A DNA stretch of 5,775 bases from Candidatus Coatesiibacteriota bacterium (GTDB lineage Bacteria > B130-G9): positions 1 to 5,775 of the forward strand of contig JAFGIT010000371.1 of the NCBI GenBank assembly GCA_016929465.1. The letters are read 5' to 3'. Positions 1 to 5,775 of this stretch are shown here, piece after piece. The notes below the pieces were generated by a model that did not search any database, was not told the DNA's origin, and was given only the letters and a program-made list of their open reading frames with translations. The translations under genes and the position numbers were made by a program. Every line of letters starts with the position of its first letter. The first letter of the stretch is position 1.

Positions 1-293
1 ATTGACTGAGCAAAGCAGATTAATTAGATGGCAATTTGCTGAAGCCAATACTGGGCCAACATCACCTACAATTTTGAGTCACACCCGATGAGCCATGTAT
101 GGAATCAGAGCGAGCCGTCTCCTATCGCCGGGCTTCAGAAACTGCCGATGAGCAAATCCAAATGGGAGAGACCAAGCCCATCTTGCACCTTTCCGTTGTC
201 CGATCTCAGGCTGCCAGTCTGGCCATCGAGATTGATCGAAGACATCCGGATCTTCGAAGATGAGCTTGACATGGCGTTCGGGAATACCTATTG
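1..293. other. Intergenic or decayed stretch with no supported gene
   Basis: I see no convincing gene here. A 69-codon plus-strand reading frame (88-297, ATG to TGA) exists, but it has no clear Shine-Dalgarno sequence, no domain I recognise and an unnatural-looking composition rich in Pro, Ser and Trp. A minus-strand frame (79-522) also runs open through this DNA, but its first half is simply the antisense of the TetR gene. The stretch open in both directions could be a degraded gene or a genome-wide repeat; I cannot tell which. The only local structures I can point to are a 12-base perfect palindrome at 250-261 (ATCTTCGAAGAT) and an overlapping inverted repeat, TCGAAGA at 236-242 with TCTTCGA at 251-257. 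Confidence 0.5.
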
Positions 294-314
294 TTGAATT
301 GGAATGACTATTCC
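281..314. promoter_or_regulatory. Candidate operator: 20-base-spaced repeat plus palindrome
   Basis: GGAATACCTATT (281-292) and GGAATGACTATT (301-312) match at 10 of 12 positions and start exactly 20 bases apart, about two helical turns, so they lie on the same DNA face. The second copy is part of the palindrome GGAAT-GACT-ATTCC (301-314), which sits inside the spacer of the candidate promoter. TetR regulators commonly repress their own promoter by binding a palindrome there. That this is the site for the adjacent TetR protein is inference; the repeats themselves are visible. Confidence 0.4.
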
Positions 315-321
315 ATATATG
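294..321 (+). promoter_or_regulatory. Candidate sigma70-type promoter of the TetR gene
   Basis: TTGAAT (294-299) and TATATG (316-321) are separated by 16 bases and each match the sigma70 -35 and -10 consensus at four of six positions. Transcription would start near 328. That leaves only about 10 leader bases before the ATG at 338 but about 48 before the in-frame ATG at 377. The match is modest and rests on inspection alone. Confidence 0.35.
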
Positions 322-337
322 TGTCGTTAATTGAAAA

Positions 338-1006
338 ATGGAACTAAGCAGCAGAATTGTGGAGCTAATTGCACGTATGGAAAAAATCGGACGCAGAGAG
401 AAGGAACGGCTCATAAGAAAAAGCGACATCATCAGCGCTGCGGAGGAGATATTCGCGCGTCGCGGCTTCTCGGCAACCACAATGCAGGAAGTCGCAAACC
501 TATCCGAGTTCGGGATGTCCACGCTCTATAAGTTCTTCAGCAGCAAATACGAACTCTATTGTTCTGTGATCGATGAGAATCTCGAGAAGCTTCACACGAG
601 GCTTGCCCAGCTGAACGAAATGCAGCTCGACTGGCGGAAGGCGATTGAGCGCTTCATCTCGGATCATCTGCAATTTTTCCAGGAGAATAGGCACTTTTTC
701 AGGATATATATGGCAGAGAAGTTCGGCTTCACTCATGAGCCCGAGAGGGATCTCGAGTCCCGGACGAAGGCACGCATTGCGGAGTATGTGGAACACGCGG
801 AGAGTGCTCTAAGGCGTTGGATTGAGCAGGGACATCTGGGCACTTCAGGCGCGAGGGAGCGCTCGCTCGCGCTACTCAGCACACTCGAATCCCATCTGTC
901 ACGTTGGCTGACGGACGATGATGCGACGAGTGCGGAAGAGCGAGCCGCCTTAATCATGGGCATTTTCTTCACCGACCCCGATTGCCTGCATGCCGAGGGC
1001 GGTTAG
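338..1006 (+). CDS. TetR/AcrR-family transcriptional regulator
   Basis: This is a 222-residue DNA-binding regulator of usual TetR length. The N-terminal helix-turn-helix domain spans about residues 28-76. It has the family pattern of an Ala-rich helix (IISAAEEIFARRGF), a conserved TTM turn at 47-49 and the recognition segment GMSTLYKFFSSKYEL at 59-73. The C-terminal half is helical and would bind a small ligand; its sequence does not tell me which. The start is uncertain. ATG 338 lacks a Shine-Dalgarno sequence. In-frame ATG 377 (residue 14) has GGAG at 361-364, a somewhat long 12 bases upstream, and would place the HTH at a more typical distance from the N-terminus. The radical SAM gene follows after 84 bases on the same strand, so it is the natural candidate target, and autorepression is likely. 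Family assignment is firm; ligand and targets are unknown. Confidence 0.93.
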   Translation: MELSSRIVELIARMEKIGRREKERLIRKSDIISAAEEIFARRGFSATTMQEVANLSEFGMSTLYKFFSSKYELYCSVIDENLEKLHTRLAQLNEMQLDWRKAIERFISDHLQFFQENRHFFRIYMAEKFGFTHEPERDLESRTKARIAEYVEHAESALRRWIEQGHLGTSGARERSLALLSTLESHLSRWLTDDDATSAEERAALIMGIFFTDPDCLHAEGG

Positions 1007-1090
1007 CCTCCGTGTCCCAAGGCAAATCGCCGCCCACTGCCGAGGGTGTTTCTTTAGTTCATCTTTGAGAAGCTATGAGAGAGGATTGCG

Positions 1091-2560
1091 ATGAGGAGAA
1101 TACTCACTCAACATCTCGAGAAGAGAATGGTCAAGCGCCTGGGCAAGAAGATAATGACGGCCCTGGCAGACGGCTCTGATGAAAAAATCATCCAGATGAC
1201 CGAGTATTGGGAGCGACTTGCCGTGGTCGAGGACCACAAGCGGGCGGCAATTGGACTTCGGCGAATAATCGAAAGAGGCCATCCGATTGGCAAATGGCTG
1301 AAGCGGCTCTCCTCCCAGGTGAACGATGCCTGCAGAACCGGCTTCGTCGTCAATGTCTTTGCGAACTCCATGTTCGTCGGGGAGGAGAAAAGGCTCGCAT
1401 TTCGGGACAGGGAGGGCTTTCGGCCGCCCGACTTGATCGTCCTGAGCGTCACATCCAAGTGCAACCTCAACTGCCGAGGCTGCTGGGCTAAGCAGTTCAG
1501 AGGCTATCCCGATCTATCGTTCGATGCCATCGACAAAGTGATACGCGAGGCGAAGGACGAATTCGGCGTGCACTTCTTCACGATTACCGGTGGTGAGCCG
1601 TTCATGCGCCCCGAGATGCTGGATATATACGCCAAGCATCGAGATTGCTGGTTCCAGATCTACACTAACGGCCTCTGCATCAACGCACGGACCGTGAAGC
1701 GGCTCGCGAAGCTTGGCAATACCGGGCCGATGATTAGCGTAGAGGGCCTGGAGAGAGAGACCGATGCGAGAAGGGGCACCGGGACCTTCAGTAAGCTGGA
1801 GAAGGTTATGAAAACGCTGAGGGATGCCGGAGTCGTGGTTGGATTCTCCGCGACGGCTACTCGCCATAACGTGGAGGTTGTCTCGAGTCCCGAGTTCATC
1901 GATACGATGATCGACTGGGGAGCGCTGATTGGTTGGTATTTCCAGTACATTCCGGTCGGCGACAGACCAGATCCGGAGCTTATGCTGACGCCAGAGCAGC
2001 GGGACTTTCTGCGTCGAAGGCTCTACACAGAGCGGGCCACAAAGCCGATCTTCCTCGCGGACTTCTGGAACGATGGGACCGCTGTCGATGGCTGTATGGC
2101 TGGTGGAAAGCGCTACCTGCACATCAACAGCAGGGGCGACATCGAGCCGTGCGTATTCTGCCACTTCGCGGTGGACAACATCTACGATAAGACGGTGACA
2201 GAGGCCCTAAGGAGCCCGTTCTTCACAGCTATCCGAGAGCGCATCCCTTACGATGGCAATCTACTCCGATGTTGCATGTTGATCGATCGCCCGGAGGTCT
2301 TCAGAGAGCACTATGCGAACTTCAAACCAAGAGCGACACACGCCGGGGCAGAATCGCTCGTGACCGAGCTTGCCGATGCCCTCGACAGAAATAGAGAGGG
2401 CGTGTCCGCGATACTCGATAAGGCATGGAGAGCAGGCGACTGGCAGCACATCCTCACCGGTGAGATAGAGGCGGAGAGGGTCAAGGCTGTGGCCAAGGAC
2501 AGGGCGATTCACCCTGCGAGAGACGTAGGCACTGATGGCGTATCAGCGGCATTCCAATAA
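1091..2560 (+). CDS. Radical SAM enzyme with partial SPASM-type C-terminus
   Basis: This 489-residue cytoplasmic iron-sulfur enzyme should cleave S-adenosylmethionine to start radical chemistry. The cluster motif is C124-x3-C128-x2-C131 within SKCNLNCRGCW, the SAM-binding GGEP is at 167-170, and the barrel strand ISVEG at 215-219 has Glu where relatives often have Asp. After the barrel come C335-x13-G349-x4-C354 and C357, then the pair C394-C395. The C-x13-G-x4-C spacing fits the SPASM/Twitch pattern, but there are too few cysteines for a full SPASM with two auxiliary clusters, so I expect one. Residues 1-110 are a basic, helical extension before the barrel. The start is well supported: GAGAGGA at 1079-1085, five bases before the ATG. 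AGA, AGG and ATA codons are common. Known relatives modify peptides, proteins, cofactors or lipids; nothing nearby reveals the substrate. Co-regulation with the upstream TetR gene is inferred. Confidence 0.92.
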   Translation: MRRILTQHLEKRMVKRLGKKIMTALADGSDEKIIQMTEYWERLAVVEDHKRAAIGLRRIIERGHPIGKWLKRLSSQVNDACRTGFVVNVFANSMFVGEEKRLAFRDREGFRPPDLIVLSVTSKCNLNCRGCWAKQFRGYPDLSFDAIDKVIREAKDEFGVHFFTITGGEPFMRPEMLDIYAKHRDCWFQIYTNGLCINARTVKRLAKLGNTGPMISVEGLERETDARRGTGTFSKLEKVMKTLRDAGVVVGFSATATRHNVEVVSSPEFIDTMIDWGALIGWYFQYIPVGDRPDPELMLTPEQRDFLRRRLYTERATKPIFLADFWNDGTAVDGCMAGGKRYLHINSRGDIEPCVFCHFAVDNIYDKTVTEALRSPFFTAIRERIPYDGNLLRCCMLIDRPEVFREHYANFKPRATHAGAESLVTELADALDRNREGVSAILDKAWRAGDWQHILTGEIEAERVKAVAKDRAIHPARDVGTDGVSAAFQ

Positions 2561-2628
2561 GATCGGATTCTCCTCGGTGTCGGGGCGGGCTCTCCGAAGG
2601 ATGGTCATAGATCGTTATGAAGGTGTTT

Positions 2629-2710
2629 TGTAGGGTCAGGCATTGTGTCTGCCCGCTTTGTGATATTGAACTGCGTCCTGCAAAGGGCGGAGACAAGCCC
2701 CGCCCCTACA
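2629..2710. repeat. REPIN-like inverted pair of 26-base GC-rich repeats
   Basis: Two related units lie in opposite orientation around a 30-base spacer (2655-2684). The left unit (2629-2654) begins TGTAGGG and folds as GGG-t-CAG with CTGCCC around a 9-base loop. The right unit (2685-2710) folds as GGGCGG with CCGCCC, also around a 9-base loop, and ends CCCTACA. Read as its reverse complement, the left unit aligns with the right one along its length with a few substitutions and a one-base gap. The whole 82 bases therefore form an imperfect long palindrome with 7-base terminal inverted repeats. I see no target duplication at the edges. This is the layout of REP doublets or a small MITE. It sits in the gap between the radical SAM and channel genes and may also affect transcript stability or termination. 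Confidence 0.7.
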
Positions 2711-2777
2711 CTACCTAATCACCTTTCTGCAGCCTCATCACGTAAGGCTCATGTCATTCTCGGCCCGCTGATTCGAT

Positions 2778-2807
2778 TTTACTGATTCACCATCATTCGG
2801 TGATAAT
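2778..2807 (+). promoter_or_regulatory. Alternative upstream promoter overlapping a small hairpin
   Basis: TTTACT (2778-2783) and GATAAT (2802-2807) with an 18-base spacer are a second possible promoter for the channel gene. A five-base inverted repeat, TCACC (2787-2791) with GGTGA (2799-2803), lies across the spacer and touches the -10, and CTGATTC occurs twice (2768-2774 and 2782-2788). The arrangement could be a regulator site, but the surrounding DNA is AT-rich and such matches arise by chance. Confidence 0.25.
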
Positions 2808-2851
2808 ATTCATCCGAAATATGAAGCAGGATTGCCATCGCCACTTTATAC

Positions 2852-2879
2852 TTGACCGTACATTCCGCCCGGTTAGACT
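2852..2879 (+). promoter_or_regulatory. Candidate sigma70-type promoter of the channel gene
   Basis: TTGACC (2852-2857; five of six to consensus) and TAGACT (2874-2879; four of six) are separated by 16 bases. Initiation would be near 2886, giving a leader of about 42 bases. The ribosome site is AAAGGG at 2913-2918, nine bases before the ATG at 2928, which is acceptable but not strong. This is the better of the two promoter candidates in the gap and supports separate transcription from the radical SAM gene. Confidence 0.4.
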
Positions 2880-2927
2880 CTGACGCATATTTACACTTGG
2901 AACTCTCACTCTAAAGGGTCATACAAT

Positions 2928-4394
2928 ATGCCGAAGCAAGACGGTCAAAGTGGTTTCATCCGATTCTTCTATCAGGGCAAGATGGACGCCAACCTGGGCG
3001 TCTGCGGCCTTCTCGGCCTTGCCTTGACAGCGATATTCTATTACCTGTTCCCGATCCCCCTCCTTGGCGTGGACAATTATGTCTATAAGCTCTTCGCGGA
3101 GCGAGGCTGGGTGCCCTACGGCATAACTTTTCTTTTCTTCTGGGGTGCTTCGATACTCCTTGCCAAATACATCGGGATGAGGATGGAGCGGAAATACTTG
3201 CTGGTCGATCCGATTGGCAAGGTTCGCAAGGAGACTTATGGCCCTGAATCTGCACGTCAGATGATCTCCGACCTCTCAGAGCTCTGGGAGGCAACACGCG
3301 CAACCATATTGCCCAACAGGATCACTCGAATGCTAAGCCAATTCGCGTCCACCTCAGAGCCCGAATCGATGCAGGGCGTCATGCGCGAGGAGAGCGAGAT
3401 CGACGAGGCGCAGCTTGCTTCCTCGTATGTGATGGCGAAAGTCTTCGTGTGGGCGATTCCTATCCTCGGCTTTATTGGGACAGTTATCGGTATCGTGCAG
3501 GCGGTTGCCGGGTTCTCGAACTTCGTCTCGCAGTCGGTTGCAGATATCGCACAGATCAAATCCGGAATCGGGCTCGTTACCGGTGGCCTATCGGTCGCAT
3601 TCGAGACCACGCTGCTCGCGCTTGTCGTCAGCTTGGTGATGATGATCCCGATGTCGGCCCTTCAGAAAACTGAGGAGAATCTCCTGTCGGCATTCGACAG
3701 GTATTGCATCGACAAGGTCATCTCGAATGCCATCAAGAGGCGGATCGAGACGCCCACGCCCGAGTCGGCAATCCTCGCGAAGGTCATCGAGATCTCGATG
3801 AGAAATCAGCTCGACATCCTGGAGCAGTTCAAGGTGAACTTCATGTCGATGCTCAGCGGAGAGAGCGAGAAGTTTTCGGCGACCGTTTCGGAATTCACCG
3901 GGAGCCAGAAGAAGAGCCAGATGGAGTTCGCGAGGCTCGCAGAATCGCTCTCAGGTAGGTTCAACGAGCTGAGGACGATGTCGAAGGAGATGACTGAGAC
4001 GGCAACCGCCGCGGCGACAACCGCCAGCGAGAAGATATCGGAGGCCTACAAGGCAAATGTCGAGGCGCTTTCAAAGGAGCGCGAAGCCGCCCAGGCTCAG
4101 ATATCGTCACTCATCCAGACCATGCAGAAGGTCGCAACCGACGGAGCAACAGCTATCGTCTCCCTTAAGTCGGGCATCGAGGCCAAGGTGGGCGCTTTCG
4201 TCACGGCGGTCGAGGAGCAGAAGAAGGCGACAGAGCTATTGAACGCGACCAACAAGAACGTCGAAATGCTAACCAGCACCAAGCAGCTCATAGGCACTCT
4301 CGAGCAGATCAGGCAGCAGCTCGCGGACCTCAAACCCGCGGTCGATAACCTGTCGAAGCCGCGCACGATCCGCCTGGTTGATGAGATGAAGTAG
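2928..4394 (+). CDS. MotA/TolQ/ExbB-type channel subunit with long helical tail
   Basis: This 488-residue inner-membrane protein resembles the ion-channel half of MotA-MotB, TolQ-TolR and ExbB-ExbD motors, which convert ion flow into mechanical work. Hydrophobic helices lie at about 22-46, 62-82, 169-198 and 211-242. A soluble loop of about 85 residues separates helices 2 and 3, as in MotA's four-helix layout. The third helix carries P178 and GFIGTVIG (181-188, T185); the fourth has AFETTLLAL (224-232, T227 and T228) ending at P241. These match the conserved core and polar Thr positions of the family. Residues 243-488 form a long cytoplasmic tail rich in Ala, Glu, Lys and Gln, with coiled-coil character from about 285 to 470. 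Ordinary TolQ and ExbB are about half this size; ZorA of Zorya defence systems also has a long tail. No MotB/TolR/ExbD-like partner follows, so the energised process is unknown. Confidence 0.88.
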   Translation: MPKQDGQSGFIRFFYQGKMDANLGVCGLLGLALTAIFYYLFPIPLLGVDNYVYKLFAERGWVPYGITFLFFWGASILLAKYIGMRMERKYLLVDPIGKVRKETYGPESARQMISDLSELWEATRATILPNRITRMLSQFASTSEPESMQGVMREESEIDEAQLASSYVMAKVFVWAIPILGFIGTVIGIVQAVAGFSNFVSQSVADIAQIKSGIGLVTGGLSVAFETTLLALVVSLVMMIPMSALQKTEENLLSAFDRYCIDKVISNAIKRRIETPTPESAILAKVIEISMRNQLDILEQFKVNFMSMLSGESEKFSATVSEFTGSQKKSQMEFARLAESLSGRFNELRTMSKEMTETATAAATTASEKISEAYKANVEALSKEREAAQAQISSLIQTMQKVATDGATAIVSLKSGIEAKVGAFVTAVEEQKKATELLNATNKNVEMLTSTKQLIGTLEQIRQQLADLKPAVDNLSKPRTIRLVDEMK

Positions 4395-4423
4395 GGGGCC
4401 AGGGGAGCATTGCTCCTTCCCCC
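4394..4423 (+). terminator. GC-rich hairpin at the channel gene's stop, probable terminator
   Basis: GGGGG (4394-4398) pairs with CCCCC (4419-4423). After a three-base bulge (4399-4401), 4402-4408 pairs with 4412-4418, including GGAGC with GCTCC and two G-U pairs, around an ATT loop. The stem begins at the last base of the stop codon. The tail after it is T-rich only in part (TTATCCATTCTCCTTTG), so it is a weaker intrinsic terminator than the textbook form. It lies between convergent genes and could act for either, although no T-run follows it in the minus direction. Confidence 0.6.
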
Positions 4424-4453
4424 TTATCCATTCTCCTTTGTCCCTTCTCCTGC

Positions 4454-4546
4454 CTATGGCAGCGGATAATGGAATCCCATATCCACGGTGCCCGTGTCAA
4501 GCGTGCCATCCGCCTGGGTGGTCTTGTCGGATAGGCCCTCGAGTGG
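4454..4546 (-). pseudogene. Orphan C-terminal remnant ending DTGTVDMGFHYPLP
   Basis: Just past the stop of the propeller gene, in the frame shifted by one base, the minus strand reads PLEGLSDKTTQADG followed by DTGTVDMGFHYPLP and a TAG stop at 4456-4454. The pattern 'TxxDGxxDTGxVDMGxHYP' resembles a C-terminal ending I have seen on large secreted, often parallel beta-helix, proteins in metagenome-derived genomes; this is from memory and not checked. The frame is closed by a TGA within the propeller gene's last codons, and the stretch between that TGA and 4546 does not read like natural protein. There is no start codon or body. I read it as the leftover 3' end of a lost gene, or the mark of recombination between related genes. 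A frameshifted extension of the propeller protein is the alternative, but that protein already has a natural-looking end. Confidence 0.6.
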
Positions 4547-4550
4547 TCTA

Positions 4551-5775
4551 CTACTCCTTCTTGAATGAAGCGAAAGCGATCTTGTCGTCCACCGGCCCGA
4601 TCATCTTGGTGGAGTCAGCAGGGAGACTCATGGCGGCGTATAGGTTGTAGGTTCCAGCCGGAAGGTCGTCGTAGCTGAGGCGAATTAGCTCGACGCTTTC
4701 GGTCGTGCTCGCCCATAGGACCATCGCGGTCGATATCGGCTCTGACGACATGAATGGGAGATAGATGAGATTGCCGTTCAGTTCCACCGCAGACCATACG
4801 TCCACCGCAATCGGCCGCCCGGCATTCACGAGCGTAAGGGATACGATGAGCTCGCCTGCGTCGGGCCCAGTCAATTCAATCCCGACGCTCTGCTGGGCAG
4901 GACCACCGTCCGCGACGCGGCTCAGCCCTGCCGGGGTGCCTATCCACTTGTTGCCGTCGTGGTCGATTGCGATGCGAAGCGCGCCGCCTTCGGCATAGGC
5001 GATACTTGACTCGGTGGCTGAGACTTCATCGTTGAATGGTGCCGTGGCCCAGCCTTCCCCCTGGTTCATATACAGACCCTCGGCAGCCGCGAGCCAGACA
5101 GTGCCGTCGCTATCGACCTGCAGGTCTTTCACGAGCACATCCATCTCCTTGGTCCAATCCTGGGAGGGTCGCTTCACGTAGAAGGATTTCCGCTCATCGC
5201 TGAAGGCCCTGGATGCGAGGTATGCCGTGCCATTCAAGTCAAAGAAGAGCCTACCCTCGTGGGGGATGTCAAGGCTGCCAAAGGGGACCTGTCGCCAATC
5301 GGCCCCGTCGAAGACCGAGTAGCCGCTCAGCCGCCGGAACCAGATCTCATTGTCCGGGCCTATAGTCATGTCCGACGGTCGCTCCCCGCTGAAGCAATCA
5401 GTCGTGGAATAGCGATACCAGGTCTCCTCACGGAATCCGACCGCGACCGCATCGGAAGGACCACCGAATTCAGGCGGGTTGGAGAACCATACCGTGCCGA
5501 GCGCGTCCGTAGCAACATAGCCGCCGGTCATCAGGTCGGAGTTCATGTCGTTATAGATCATTCCCGATTCCAGACCGAAGCGCCTGGCGCCGTCGATCGA
5601 GCGGACCCACACCCCGCTATCGAGATCGAGTGCCATCTGACCTGCCGCATAGAATTTGAGGATCAGCTCATCATTTGGAAGCCACACCGCGCCGCACAGC
5701 TGGCGCCAGGTCGACTCGCCGTAGATGCCAATTAGGCAAGTCTCCACACCACGCGCCCAGATGCGGCCGAGGCTG
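4551..5775 (-). CDS. Beta-propeller repeat protein, likely secreted (5' end outside window)
   Basis: The 3' 408 codons of a gene that enters from the right edge. The frame is open to base 5774 and the residues there (LGRIWARG) continue the repeat, so the GTG at 5747 is not its real start. Numbering from that GTG, blade motifs of the form D-x-x-G-x-x-W recur every 38-50 residues: 42-48 (degenerate), DALGTVWFS 81, GPDNEIWFR 130, DLNGTAYLA 170, DSDGTVWLA 212 and DHDGNKWIG 262. The last, followed by TPAGLSRV, is typical of two-component-regulator propeller repeats. Residues from about 285 to 398 form a separate beta-rich domain ending DLPAGTYNLYAAMSLP and a short strand, a natural-looking C-terminus. 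No kinase or other cytoplasmic domain follows, so despite the repeat's name this is probably an extracytoplasmic binding or scaffold protein. A signal peptide would lie outside the window. It converges on the channel gene and is unlikely to be co-transcribed with it. Confidence 0.85.
   Translation of the reverse strand, partial: SLGRIWARGVETCLIGIYGESTWRQLCGAVWLPNDELILKFYAAGQMALDLDSGVWVRSIDGARRFGLESGMIYNDMNSDLMTGGYVATDALGTVWFSNPPEFGGPSDAVAVGFREETWYRYSTTDCFSGERPSDMTIGPDNEIWFRRLSGYSVFDGADWRQVPFGSLDIPHEGRLFFDLNGTAYLASRAFSDERKSFYVKRPSQDWTKEMDVLVKDLQVDSDGTVWLAAAEGLYMNQGEGWATAPFNDEVSATESSIAYAEGGALRIAIDHDGNKWIGTPAGLSRVADGGPAQQSVGIELTGPDAGELIVSLTLVNAGRPIAVDVWSAVELNGNLIYLPFMSSEPISTAMVLWASTTESVELIRLSYDDLPAGTYNLYAAMSLPADSTKMIGPVDDKIAFASFKKE

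Noticed and set aside
2-29. TTGACT (2-7) with TTAGAT (24-29) as a promoter for the 88-297 frame.
   Set aside because: The -10 match is weak and the downstream frame is not credible as a gene.
79-522. 147-codon minus-strand frame.
   Set aside because: Its N-terminal half is antisense to the TetR gene, whose family match is firm. The rest has no recognisable domain.
997-1057. GGGCGG (997-1002) with CCGCCC (1030-1035) and a later T-rich stretch, as a terminator after the TetR gene; also the direct repeat TGCCGAGGG at 991-999 and 1038-1046.
   Set aside because: The loop is 27 bases and the T-rich segment begins 13 bases after the stem, so it is a poor terminator. The 9-base repeat is short enough for chance.
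2571-2601. Stem TCC-TCGG with CCGA-a-GGA after the radical SAM stop codon.
   Set aside because: It has a 16-base loop, a bulge and no T-run, so I do not call it a terminator.
2617-2718. 33-codon plus-strand frame with four cysteines (MKVFCRVRHCVC...) after the radical SAM gene, which could be read as a RiPP precursor.
   Set aside because: It runs across the whole REPIN-like element, whose GC-rich arms supply the Cys and Arg codons; the nearest AAGGA is about 15 bases from the ATG, too far for a good ribosome site.
2928-4394. Calling the channel gene zorA of a Zorya defence system.
   Set aside because: Tail length alone is not diagnostic, and none of the partner genes (ZorB-like, helicase or nuclease) is present next to it.

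Overview
The window looks like chromosomal DNA from an uncultured or poorly described free-living bacterium with moderately GC-rich genes. AGA/AGG arginine and ATA isoleucine codons are used freely, for example at the start of the radical SAM gene, so it does not look like an enterobacterium or a high-GC actinomycete. A secreted-type beta-propeller protein, a scrap of a 'DTGTVDMGFHYP' C-terminus and an inverted pair of GC-rich intergenic repeats are things I associate with metagenome-derived genomes of little-studied phyla. I cannot place the phylum from this sequence, and nothing here marks a phage, plasmid, CRISPR locus or RNA gene.

Layout. Bases 1-337 hold no gene I can support. Just before the first gene there is a candidate promoter with repeat and palindrome elements that could be an operator. 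A TetR-family regulator (338-1006, +) is followed after 84 bases by a radical SAM enzyme with a partial SPASM-type cysteine pattern (1091-2560, +). The two may form one regulated unit, but the substrate is not visible. A 367-base intergenic stretch follows. It contains a REPIN-like pair of inverted 26-base repeats (2629-2710) and candidate promoters for the next gene.

The third gene (2928-4394, +) encodes a four-helix MotA/TolQ/ExbB-type membrane channel subunit with a long cytoplasmic helical tail. No MotB/TolR/ExbD-type partner lies next to it. A GC-rich hairpin at its stop codon is a plausible terminator. It faces a convergent gene on the minus strand (4551-5775), which is cut by the window edge and encodes a repeat protein of the 'two-component regulator propeller' type with a C-terminal beta-rich domain, probably secreted. 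Between them, 4454-4546 (-) encodes a short orphan C-terminal peptide in a different frame from the propeller gene. It looks like the leftover 3' end of another secreted protein gene.

How they work together: only the TetR and radical SAM pair is a reasonable functional unit. The channel subunit and the propeller gene seem to be separate transcription units. I do not see a convincing undescribed multi-gene system. The items most worth a second look are the partnerless channel subunit, the TetR/radical SAM pair, the REPIN-like element and the orphan C-terminal remnant.
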